Below, one piece after another: positions 32,903 through 40,658 of a DNA stretch of 43,969 bases. Origin of the DNA: an uncultured Prevotellaceae bacterium (GTDB lineage: Bacteria > Bacteroidota > Bacteroidia > Bacteroidales > Bacteroidaceae); NCBI GenBank assembly GCA_900314755.1, contig OMWH01000023.1, positions 1-43,969 on the forward strand. The letters are read 5' to 3'. How positions within the stretch are numbered: the stretch's first letter is position 1; every line of letters begins with the position of its first letter. The translations under genes and the position numbers were made by a program. The notes below the pieces were generated by a model. It ran no database searches, was not told the DNA's origin, and saw only the letters and a list, made by a program, of their open reading frames with translations.

Positions 32903-33886
32903 CTACTTGAATAAGGAGTATTCTTTCACTTCCCAGGCAAGGGCACTAGCACCTAAGATATCTCTTTCACTATTATTCAAGGGTGAGATGACCAGACTAA
33001 CCTTACCTTTCAAATTCTGGAAAATATTGGCTTCAAAAGTCTCCTTCATGACATCCATCATCCATTTGCCATAGGCAGTCATGTCACCTGTCAGTATGAT
33101 GGATTCAGGATCTACCAAAGAGGCATAGGTAGCCAATGCTTTTCCTAAGACGAGTCCTGTGCGATGAAATGCCTCAATAGCTGCCTCGTCACCTTGTTCA
33201 CACATTTTAGCAATCATCTGTGGGGTGAGCGCATCGACACCTTTCAGCACTTCGTCTCTTCCTTCTTCTTCCATGATTTCACGGAATGTATGTACCAAGC
33301 CTCGGGCAGAAGCATATTCCTCCAAACAGCCACGATGCCCACAGCTACACTGACGACCATTCTCATCCACACACATATGACCGAACTCTCCAGCAAACCC
33401 TTCTGCACCCAGATGAGGATGACCATCAAGAAAAATACAACTGCCCAGTCCACCATGACTAATCGATACTAGGATAAAATTAGACAACCCATGAGCAGCA
33501 CCAAAGGCTTTCTCTCCAACTGCAGCCACATGCGCATCGTTACCCAATGCGACTGCTAAGCCCAATCTGTCACGCAACATGGCTGCCAATGGAACATGAC
33601 CCTTCCACGGCATATTGGGAGCATTCTCCATACTACCTGTTATGAAATTACCGCTGGGAACACTCATTCCTACGGAACGAACACTCTCATACCCTCCATG
33701 TTGCTCCACAAGCATGATAATTTTATCACTGAGCACAGAAATATACTCATTCACATTTGGATAATCTGAAGTGCAGAAAGTATCTTTTGCCAATATCCCA
33801 CCTTGAACATCCACAATGCCATACGTTGTAATATCTGTACTCACGTCAACACCGACAACATGCCGCTTAACTATATTTTCACTCAT
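32903..33886 (-). CDS. ROK-family protein, middle copy
   Basis: A 327-residue paralogue of the genes on either side. Zinc motif CSCGHRGCLEEY and GEFGHM are present; catalytic Asp is kept in GNDAH. The phosphate loop after D14 reads S16-T-D18 instead of GGT. Gaps to its neighbours are 28 and 15 nt, so all three are one transcription unit. Divergence among the three suggests an old tandem duplication. Confidence 0.85.
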   Translation of the reverse strand: MSENIVKRHVVGVDVSTDITTYGIVDVQGGILAKDTFCTSDYPNVNEYISVLSDKIIMLVEQHGGYESVRSVGMSVPSGNFITGSMENAPNMPWKGHVPLAAMLRDRLGLAVALGNDAHVAAVGEKAFGAAHGLSNFILVSISHGGLGSCIFLDGHPHLGAEGFAGEFGHMCVDENGRQCSCGHRGCLEEYASARGLVHTFREIMEEEGRDEVLKGVDALTPQMIAKMCEQGDEAAIEAFHRTGLVLGKALATYASLVDPESIILTGDMTAYGKWMMDVMKETFEANIFQNLKGKVSLVISPLNNSERDILGASALAWEVKEYSLFK

Positions 33887-33901
33887 CAGTAGTAATCGTT
33901 A

Positions 33902-34882
33902 TTATTTAAACAGAGAATATTCCTTCACGTCCCAGGCAAGAACACTGGCTCCCAACACATTCAGGTCTTTGTCCTCATTAAAAGAGTTCAGCAATTTGAC
34001 TTTCCCTTTCATGTTGTGAAACACATGAGTCTCAAAAGCGTCATTTGCCGGCTCTAACAACCACTTCCCAGCCCTGGACACGACACCTGACAGGATGATG
34101 GCCTCAGGATTAAACAAGGAGGCATAGTTAGCAAGACCGACTCCCAAGGCATGCCCTGTACGCCGCATCACCTCTATAGCAAGCTGGTCACCTTGATTAC
34201 AGAACTCTATAATCAACCGAACCGTCAACTTCTGGACACTCCGCATCAAAGAGGGGGTATCACTTTCTGACAACACTTCCTGTGCGGTTTGCAATACACC
34301 CTTAGATGCTGTGTATGCTTCCAGACAACCTTGTTTCCCGCAACCACACTGCCGCCCGCCAGAGGCATAAGTCGTATGACCTATCTCACCAGCAAACCCG
34401 TTGGTACCTTGATGAATGTTTCCGTGACTGAAAATACAACTACCCATACCGCTTCCCAGATTGACCAAGACAAAATCTTTCATACCATGAGCAGCTCCAA
34501 ACGCATGCTCTGCCATTGCGATGGCATTCGCATTGTTATCGACAGCAACTGCCAAGCCTAAACGGTCACGCAACATGGCTGCCAATGGAACGATACCTTT
34601 CCATGGGAGATTAGGGGAGTTCTCAATGCATCCTGTATTATAATTTCCACTTGGAGCACTTATTCCGACAGAGCGTATCCCATCAGGATTCCCACTTTTT
34701 TCCATCAGAAGGGCTATACTGTCAGCCAGTTTCGTCACATATTCACTGATATTGGGATAATCAGCCGTGGCAAACTCTTCACGTGCCAATATCTCTCCAC
34801 GTATATTGACTAAAGCGGAAACAGTCTTGTCAACACGAATATCAACGCCTATTACCTGGGTTTTATAGTTATTCTCAATCAT
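33902..34882 (-). CDS. ROK-family protein, promoter-proximal copy lacking the catalytic Asp
   Basis: A 326-residue paralogue. ATG 34882 is chosen because the promoter lies just upstream (34902-34933) and the alignment with the other two copies starts there; a longer frame to 35077 crosses the promoter. The zinc motif CGCGKQGCLEAY and GEIGHT are intact. The catalytic Asp found in ROK kinases is N117 here (DNNAN), and the GGT loop reads R16-V-D18. Kinase activity is therefore unlikely, and a sensor or regulatory role is more plausible. First gene of the long operon. Confidence 0.85.
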   Translation of the reverse strand: MIENNYKTQVIGVDIRVDKTVSALVNIRGEILAREEFATADYPNISEYVTKLADSIALLMEKSGNPDGIRSVGISAPSGNYNTGCIENSPNLPWKGIVPLAAMLRDRLGLAVAVDNNANAIAMAEHAFGAAHGMKDFVLVNLGSGMGSCIFSHGNIHQGTNGFAGEIGHTTYASGGRQCGCGKQGCLEAYTASKGVLQTAQEVLSESDTPSLMRSVQKLTVRLIIEFCNQGDQLAIEVMRRTGHALGVGLANYASLFNPEAIILSGVVSRAGKWLLEPANDAFETHVFHNMKGKVKLLNSFNEDKDLNVLGASVLAWDVKEYSLFK

Positions 34883-34901
34883 ATGTGTTAGTAATAATGG
34901 G

Positions 34902-34933
34902 CAAATATAGGAAGAATTCCTCATCCTACCAAA
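34902..34933 (-). promoter_or_regulatory. Promoter of the ROK-men operon
   Basis: On the minus strand TTTG (34933-34930), a 20-nt gap, TATATTTG (34909-34902), then 19 nt to the ATG. No other match of this quality is seen between the ROK and men genes, so it probably drives all nine. Confidence 0.8.
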
Positions 34934-35023
34934 TATTGTCCGTATTTTTAGCAAATATTTAACGTATGTCCGATGGTAAATGAAAAAAAACGCTAAAATG
35001 GGAATTGTATCAGAATATTTTAG

Positions 35024-35031
35024 TACCTTTG
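35024..35031 (+). promoter_or_regulatory. Second -7 box upstream of lysS
   Basis: TACCTTTG without a well-placed -33 box. It may be an additional weak start for lysS. Confidence 0.35.
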
Positions 35032-35083
35032 CTGAATAAAATCCAGCGAAAATAGGCTGCACCGCGGAAAAACTCAAATAAAA

Positions 35084-35115
35084 TTTGGTTTTTCACTCAG
35101 TTTGCACTACCTTTG
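35084..35115 (+). promoter_or_regulatory. Extended promoter of lysS
   Basis: TTTG (35084-35087), a 20-nt gap, TACCTTTG (35108-35115), 27 nt before the ATG. Spacer and flanks closely match the promoter at 10374-10405. Confidence 0.85.
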
Positions 35116-35142
35116 CAACCATTAATTATACATAAATAAATT

Positions 35143-36873
35143 ATGAACGTTTTAGAACTCAGTGAACAAGAGATTGGCAGACGCGAGAGTTTGCAAGAGC
35201 TGCGCCAAATGGGAATCAATCCTTACCCTGCCGCAGAATATCCGACCAACGCTTTCTCTACCGACATACGCGATAACTTCCGTGACGACGATGAGCCCCG
35301 TCAGGTTTGTATTGCCGGACGCATGATGAGCCGTCGTGTGATGGGTAAGGCAAGTTTTGCGGAGATCCAGGATAGCAAAGGACGAATCCAAGTATATATT
35401 TCCCGTGACGACCTGTGTCCCGGAGAGGATAAAGATTTATATAATAAAGTATTTAAGCGGCTATTGGACATTGGTGACTTCATCGGAATAAAAGGTTTCG
35501 TGTTCCGTACCCAGACGGGAGAGATATCTGTCCACGCACAGGAGCTGACGCTGCTGTCGAAATCACTCAAGCCACTGCCCATCGTCAAATATAAGGACGG
35601 CGTCGCTTATGATAAGTTTGAGGATCCTGAGCTCCGTTACCGCCAGCGTTATGTTGACCTGGTGGTCAATGACGGTGTGAAAGACACCTTCCTACAGCGT
35701 GCCACTGTTATCCGTACCCTCCGTAAGGTACTGGACGAGGCAGGCTATACAGAAGTAGAAACTCCAACGCTCCAGATGATTGCCGGAGGTGCCTCCGCAC
35801 GTCCTTTCATCACTCATTTCAATGCTCTTGACCAGGATATGTATATGCGTATCGCTACTGAGCTTTACCTGAAGCGACTGATTGTCGGTGGTTTTGAGGG
35901 TGTTTATGAGATCGGCAAGAATTTCCGCAACGAAGGAATGGACCGCAACCACAATCCTGAGTTCACCTGCATGGAGCTCTATGTGCAGTATAAGGACTAC
36001 AACTGGATGATGTCATTCACCGAGAAACTGCTGGAGACCATCTGTATTGCTGTTAACGGAAAACCGGAACGTGAGATTGATGGTAATATCGTCAGTTTCA
36101 AGGCGCCCTATCGTCGTCTGCCTATCCTTGATGCCATCAAGGAGAAAACGGGCTTCGACTGTGATGGTAAGTCCGAAGAAGAGATTCGTGCTTTCTGCAA
36201 AGAGAAAGGCATGGAGGTTGACGAGACCATGGGTAAGGGAAAACTGATTGACGAGCTCTTCGGGGAGTTCTGTGAGGGTACCTTTATCCAACCAACCTTT
36301 ATCACCGACTATCCTGTGGAGATGTCGCCGCTGACCAAGATGCACCGTAGCAAGCCTGGTCTGACTGAGCGTTTCGAATTGATGGTCAATGGCAAGGAAT
36401 TGGCAAATGCCTACTCTGAGCTAAACGACCCCATTGATCAGGAGGAGCGTTTTATCGAGCAGATGAAACTTGCTGACAAAGGTGACGATGAGGCGATGAT
36501 TATCGACCAGGATTTCCTGCGTGCCCTGCAATACGGCATGCCCCCTACCAGTGGTATTGGTATTGGCATTGACCGTCTGGTGATGCTGATGACAGGTAAG
36601 ACCTTCATCCAGGAAGTATTGTTCTTCCCCCAGATGAAACCTGAGAAGAAGATTCCTCAGAGTACTGTGGCAGAATGGGAAGAGATTGGAGTCTCCGAAG
36701 ACTGGGTTCCCGTACTCCGGAAAGCGGGCTTCAACCTTGTTTCAAATATCAAGGAAGAAAAGGCTCAAGGATTGCAACAGAAAGTGGGCGATATTGTCAA
36801 GAAATACAAACTGGAAATGCAGAAGCCCAGTGTTGATGAAGTGCAGGGTTGGATTGACAAAGCAAACAAATAA
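35143..36873 (+). CDS. lysS: Lysyl-tRNA synthetase, class II
   Basis: A 576-residue class II synthetase that charges tRNA-Lys. It has an N-terminal OB-fold anticodon-binding domain ([20 protein letters not shown]), then class II motif 2 ([17 protein letters not shown]) and motif 3 ([15 protein letters not shown]). About 75 extra residues after motif 3, ending in a helix ([10 protein letters not shown]), form the C-terminal extension usual for Bacteroidetes LysS. The stop overlaps the gpsA start by one base (TAATG), so lysS, gpsA and probably pgi are one unit. Confidence 0.96.
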   Translation: MNVLELSEQEIGRRESLQELRQMGINPYPAAEYPTNAFSTDIRDNFRDDDEPRQVCIAGRMMSRRVMGKASFAEIQDSKGRIQVYISRDDLCPGEDKDLYNKVFKRLLDIGDFIGIKGFVFRTQTGEISVHAQELTLLSKSLKPLPIVKYKDGVAYDKFEDPELRYRQRYVDLVVNDGVKDTFLQRATVIRTLRKVLDEAGYTEVETPTLQMIAGGASARPFITHFNALDQDMYMRIATELYLKRLIVGGFEGVYEIGKNFRNEGMDRNHNPEFTCMELYVQYKDYNWMMSFTEKLLETICIAVNGKPEREIDGNIVSFKAPYRRLPILDAIKEKTGFDCDGKSEEEIRAFCKEKGMEVDETMGKGKLIDELFGEFCEGTFIQPTFITDYPVEMSPLTKMHRSKPGLTERFELMVNGKELANAYSELNDPIDQEERFIEQMKLADKGDDEAMIIDQDFLRALQYGMPPTSGIGIGIDRLVMLMTGKTFIQEVLFFPQMKPEKKIPQSTVAEWEEIGVSEDWVPVLRKAGFNLVSNIKEEKAQGLQQKVGDIVKKYKLEMQKPSVDEVQGWIDKANK

Positions 36874-37868
36874 TGTACGACTGTGGGAAGATAGCCATCA
36901 TTGGCGGCGGTAGCTGGGCTACAGCAATAGCCAAGATTGTGGTGGGACATACACACCATATTGGATGGTATATGCGCCGTGATGACCGCATTGACGATTT
37001 CAAGCGCCTAGGCCATAACCCTGCCTACTTGATGAGCGTCCACTTCAATACCGACGAGATTTTCTTCTCATCTGACCTCAACAAGATTGTGCAGATGTAT
37101 GACACATTGGTGTTTGTCACGCCATCTCCCTACCTGAAGAGTCACCTGAAGAAACTGAAGACCCGTATCCGTGACAAGTTTGTCATTACAGCCATCAAAG
37201 GCATCGTTCCCGATGAGAATCTGGTATGCTCAGAGTATTTCCATCAGGTATATGACGTACCTTACGAGAATCTCGCATGTATCGGTGGACCTTCTCATGC
37301 AGAGGAAGTCGCACTGGAACGTCTCAGTTACCTGACTGTGGGATGTGCCGACCGTGAGAAAGCTCATGCCTTTGCTGATATCATGGCAAGTGACTATATC
37401 AAGACAAAGACCTCTACTGACGTGATTGGTATTGAGTACTCTTCCGTCTTGAAGAATGTATATGCTATTGCAGCAGGTATATGCAACGGACTGAAGTTCG
37501 GTGACAACTTCCAGGCGGTGTTAATGGCGAATGCCGTACAGGAGATGGCACGTTTCCTGAAAGTGGTACACCCCATTGAGCGTAACATCGTTGACAGTGT
37601 TTATCTGGGCGACCTCTTGGTGACAGGCTATTCCAATTTCTCACGCAACCGCACGTTCGGTACGATGATCGGAAAAGGCTACAGCGTCAAGTCGGCACAG
37701 ATAGAGATGGAGATGATAGCGGAGGGCTACTTCGGTACCAAATGTATGAAGGAGATTAATCGCCACTGCCATGTAAACATGCCTATTCTGGATGCTGTTT
37801 ATAATATCCTTTATGAGCGCATCTCCCCACAAATTGAAATCAAGCTATTAACAGATTCATTTAGATAA
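36873..37868 (+). CDS. gpsA: Glycerol-3-phosphate dehydrogenase [NAD(P)+]
   Basis: A 331-residue cytoplasmic enzyme that reduces dihydroxyacetone phosphate to sn-glycerol 3-phosphate for phospholipid synthesis. The dinucleotide-binding turn is [13 protein letters not shown] at the N-terminus. Further blocks are [21 protein letters not shown], the catalytic Lys in [16 protein letters not shown], and a C-terminal [17 protein letters not shown]. It is coupled to lysS by a one-base overlap, and pgi follows after 10 nt. Confidence 0.95.
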   Translation: MYDCGKIAIIGGGSWATAIAKIVVGHTHHIGWYMRRDDRIDDFKRLGHNPAYLMSVHFNTDEIFFSSDLNKIVQMYDTLVFVTPSPYLKSHLKKLKTRIRDKFVITAIKGIVPDENLVCSEYFHQVYDVPYENLACIGGPSHAEEVALERLSYLTVGCADREKAHAFADIMASDYIKTKTSTDVIGIEYSSVLKNVYAIAAGICNGLKFGDNFQAVLMANAVQEMARFLKVVHPIERNIVDSVYLGDLLVTGYSNFSRNRTFGTMIGKGYSVKSAQIEMEMIAEGYFGTKCMKEINRHCHVNMPILDAVYNILYERISPQIEIKLLTDSFR

Positions 37869-37878
37869 CAATAAAACT

Positions 37879-39231
37879 ATGAGTATTAAACTTGACATCA
37901 CAAAGGCTGCTTGTTTCTTGGAAGCAGGTGCCGTAAAAGCTTTCGAACCGAAAGTAAAAGCCGCACAGCAGGCATTAGAAGAGGGCACATGCCCTGGTAA
38001 TGATTTCTTAGGATGGCTGCATCTTCCCAGCAGTATCACTCCTGCTTTTCTGGACGAGGTACAGGCTGTTGCCAATACCCTCAGAGAGAAATGCGAGGTA
38101 GTTGTTGTTGCCGGTATCGGTGGCTCCTACTTAGGTGCCCGTGCCGTTATCGAGGCATTAGGAAACTCTTTCGCATGGCTGATTCAGGACAAGAAGAATC
38201 CTACCATTCTCTTTGCAGGCAACAACATCGGTGAGGACTATCTCTCTGAGATGACTGAATACCTGAAAGGTAAGAAATTTGGAGTCATCAATATCTCTAA
38301 GTCTGGTACAACCACCGAGACCGCTCTCACTTTCCGTCTGTTGAAGAAACAGTGTGAGGCACAGATGGGCAAGGACGTGGCAAAAGACGTGATCGTTGCC
38401 GTCACCGACGCTAAGCGTGGTGCCGCTCGTACTTGTGCAGACAAGGAAGGCTATAAGAGCTTCATCATTCCCGATAATGTGGGTGGACGCTTCTCCGTAC
38501 TTACTCCTGTAGGTCTGCTGCCTATCGCATGTGCAGGTTTCGACATCAAGCAACTCGTACAGGGTGCTGTTGACATGGAGAAAGCCTGTGGCAAGGACGT
38601 TCCTTTCGAGGAGAACCTCGCAGCCCAGTATGCCGCTGTCCGCAACGGTCTATATGGTGCTGGCAAGAAGATAGAGATCATGGTGAACTACCAGCCTAAA
38701 CTCCACTTTATCTCTGAGTGGTGGAAACAACTCTACGGAGAGTCTGAGGGTAAAGACAAGAAGGGTATCTTCCCTGCATCATGCGACTTCACTACCGACC
38801 TGCATTCTATGGGTCAGTGGATCCAGGATGGTGAGCGTACCATCTTCGAGACTGTCATCAGCATTGAGGAGCCTAACCGTAGCTTGCTATTCCCCAGCGA
38901 TGAAGAGAATCTGGATGGTTTGAACTTCCTTGCCGGCAAGCGTGTTGATGAGGTCAACAAGATGGCAGAGCTCGGCACTCGTCTTGCTCACGTGGATGGT
39001 GGTGTGCCCAACATCCGCATCAGCGTTCCCAAACTGAACGAATACTATATCGGACAGCTCATCTACTTCTTCGAGATTGCCTGTGGCATCAGTGGTAACG
39101 TATTGGGAGTTAACCCATTCAACCAGCCCGGTGTAGAGGCATACAAGAAGAATATGTTTGCCCTGCTCGACAAACCAGGCTATGAGGCTGACTCAAAGGC
39201 TATCAAAGAGCGTCTTGCCAAGGAGAGTTGA
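37879..39231 (+). CDS. pgi: Glucose-6-phosphate isomerase
   Basis: A 450-residue isomerase of the short bacterial type, with two SIS folds. Blocks include [54 protein letters not shown] and the C-terminal [17 protein letters not shown] with the catalytic Lys. It interconverts glucose 6-phosphate and fructose 6-phosphate. The start follows gpsA by 10 nt with no promoter between. The stop TGA falls in a TTGAAG sequence like the repeat array 40 nt downstream. Confidence 0.95.
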   Translation: MSIKLDITKAACFLEAGAVKAFEPKVKAAQQALEEGTCPGNDFLGWLHLPSSITPAFLDEVQAVANTLREKCEVVVVAGIGGSYLGARAVIEALGNSFAWLIQDKKNPTILFAGNNIGEDYLSEMTEYLKGKKFGVINISKSGTTTETALTFRLLKKQCEAQMGKDVAKDVIVAVTDAKRGAARTCADKEGYKSFIIPDNVGGRFSVLTPVGLLPIACAGFDIKQLVQGAVDMEKACGKDVPFEENLAAQYAAVRNGLYGAGKKIEIMVNYQPKLHFISEWWKQLYGESEGKDKKGIFPASCDFTTDLHSMGQWIQDGERTIFETVISIEEPNRSLLFPSDEENLDGLNFLAGKRVDEVNKMAELGTRLAHVDGGVPNIRISVPKLNEYYIGQLIYFFEIACGISGNVLGVNPFNQPGVEAYKKNMFALLDKPGYEADSKAIKERLAKES

Positions 39232-39238
39232 AGTAATC

Positions 39239-39269
39239 GTCGCAAGACGCTTTTACAAAGCGAAGCGAC
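39239..39269 (+). other. Imperfect hairpin after pgi
   Basis: GTCGC (39239-39243) pairs with GCGAC (39265-39269), and GCTTT with AAAGC inside it. There is no T run after it, so it is at best a weak terminator. Confidence 0.45.
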
Positions 39270-39277
39270 TAAAAGAA

Positions 39278-39306
39278 TTGAAGAGTTGAAGAATTGAAAG
39301 ATTGAA
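39278..39306 (+). repeat. 8-bp TTGAA repeat supplying the HAD start codon
   Basis: TTGAA at 39278, 39286, 39294 and 39302, period exactly 8. The last TTG (39302) is the only start codon available for the HAD gene. Confidence 0.85.
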
Positions 39307-40024
39307 GAAAGCAATTCAATTATACTTAAAGAAGTACGGCTTTGGACACTTCTGTCCCAAAGCCGTACTTTTCGACATGGATGGGGTCATCTACGACTCT
39401 ATGCGTAACCATGCTCTTTCCTGGCACCAGTCCATGGCTGCTGCAGGCATTCAGATGGACGAAAGCGAAGCTTATCTCTATGAGGGCATGCGGGGTGTGG
39501 AAACCATCAAACTAAAGGCGCGTCAACAATGGCACCGTGAACTCACCGACGAAGAGGCACAACGACTCTATGAACTCAAAGCATCCATTTTTAGTCAATG
39601 CCCACCAGCACCAAAAATGGAAGGGACAGAGGAACTCATGCGGCAAATTAAAGCCTGCGGCCTCCAAATCTGTGTGGTAACGGGAAGCGGTCAGCACACC
39701 TTATTAAATAAACTGACAAAAGACTTCCCAGGACTGATCCAGCAAGACTTGATTGTTACCAGTTATGACGTGAAACGCGGGAAACCTGCCCCAGACCCCT
39801 ACCTGGCTGGGATGCGGAAAGTGAACACCAATCCTTGGGAGACCATCGTTGTTGAGAATGCGCCACTAGGAGTGCAAGCTGCCGTTGCAGCACAATGTTT
39901 CACTATCGCCGTCAATACCGGACCACTGCCTGACCAAGAATTGACGAGTAAAGGAGCGGACATCATTATGCCCGACATGCTGACATTCTCCCAACAATGG
40001 GAAACCTTCTACAAAGAATGCTGA
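39302..40024 (+). CDS. HAD-superfamily phosphatase/beta-phosphoglucomutase-like protein
   Basis: A 240-residue HAD protein. Catalytic motifs: FDMDGVIYDSM (nucleophile and acid Asp), VVTGSGQ, KRGKPAPDPYL, and VVENAPLGVQAA. The cap domain lies between motifs I and II, as in beta-phosphoglucomutases and sugar phosphatases. The frame is closed by TGA at 39287-39289 and offers only TTG 39302 as start. That gives an N-terminal extension (KKAIQLYLKKYGFGHF) which I recall in Bacteroides relatives, supporting the start. Substrate unknown; nearby pgi suggests a sugar phosphate. A 14-bp perfect hairpin lies 30 nt into the gene. Confidence 0.85.
   Translation: MKKAIQLYLKKYGFGHFCPKAVLFDMDGVIYDSMRNHALSWHQSMAAAGIQMDESEAYLYEGMRGVETIKLKARQQWHRELTDEEAQRLYELKASIFSQCPPAPKMEGTEELMRQIKACGLQICVVTGSGQHTLLNKLTKDFPGLIQQDLIVTSYDVKRGKPAPDPYLAGMRKVNTNPWETIVVENAPLGVQAAVAAQCFTIAVNTGPLPDQELTSKGADIIMPDMLTFSQQWETFYKEC
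39332..39370 (+). repeat. Perfect 14-bp inverted repeat inside the HAD gene
   Basis: AAGTACGGCTTTGG (39332-39345) and CCAAAGCCGTACTT (39357-39370) with an 11-nt loop. The resulting mRNA hairpin is very stable and lies about 30 nt after the TTG start. Confidence 0.9.
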
Positions 40025-40031
40025 TATTATA

Positions 40032-40604
40032 TCAAACGCCTTCTTCCTCGTCTTTCTCCTCTTCCTCCACGGCACTTGTGTCCATCTGTGTATCACGTTT
40101 AATGGACAGTTCACCCATACGGGAAAGACGTACTATCAAAGGGATATACTCATCCGTCTGAGGATGACATACGCTGGCTGCAAACTCCAGCCAGTCACCG
40201 TCAGTCTTGTCGAAAACCAATCCCTCCAAGATACCTGTCTTCCGATAATCATCATCCAGGTATTTGTCAAAATCTTTCTTACTGAAACGATGATGGTAGA
40301 ATTGACTGCCATCCTGGCGGGACACGACCAATGTAATATAGTTATCCACAAACTGCTGTCCTATCTCATCTTTCACCATAGGTAGTGAATCACTGGATTG
40401 GCGATTGATGTCCAGATGATACTGACGTCCTATCCAACTGATATCCCTGCTATCAGAATAAGGCTGCAGGCGGACAGGTTCCTGTGGTTTAGGAACTTCC
40501 GCACGCTCCGTAATGATATTCTCACTTTTCTTCTTCCCGCCACATGCCATCAGAGTCAAGGCAAGGCATCCGACCAATAAGATGCAGTATCTGTTTGTTT
40601 TCAT
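40032..40604 (-). CDS. DUF4738 lipoprotein
   Basis: A 190-residue lipoprotein: signal MKTNRYCILLVGCLALTLMAC with the lipobox LMAC, then Lys/Glu-rich residues and the DUF4738 domain (LQPYSDSRDISWIGRQYHLDINRQ, VDNYITLVVSRQDGSQFYHHRFSKKDF). The end is acidic (VEEEEKDEEEGV). DUF4738 proteins are Bacteroidetes-specific and uncharacterised. It has its own promoter and converges on the HAD gene with 7 nt between and no visible terminator. Confidence 0.8.
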   Translation of the reverse strand: MKTNRYCILLVGCLALTLMACGGKKKSENIITERAEVPKPQEPVRLQPYSDSRDISWIGRQYHLDINRQSSDSLPMVKDEIGQQFVDNYITLVVSRQDGSQFYHHRFSKKDFDKYLDDDYRKTGILEGLVFDKTDGDWLEFAASVCHPQTDEYIPLIVRLSRMGELSIKRDTQMDTSAVEEEEKDEEEGV

Positions 40605-40627
40605 TTGTTTTAAGCTTTACGATGATG

Positions 40628-40658
40628 CAAAGGTACAATTATGTGCTTAAAAAACCAA
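40628..40658 (-). promoter_or_regulatory. Promoter of the DUF4738 gene
   Basis: On the minus strand TTG (40658-40656), a 20-nt gap, TACCTTTG (40635-40628). The -33 box is inside the end of the Ca2+ ATPase gene. Confidence 0.7.

Noticed and set aside
34883-35077. N-terminal extension of the promoter-proximal ROK protein
   Set aside because: It would cross the operon promoter. The three paralogues align from ATG 34882.
34883-35142. Riboswitch or T-box upstream of lysS
   Set aside because: The region holds two divergent promoters and A/T-rich DNA. The lysS leader after the promoter is only about 20 nt, too short for such an element.
5940-39306. CRISPR array
   Set aside because: The tandem repeats have periods of 7, 8 or 9 bp with no spacers, and no cas gene is present.
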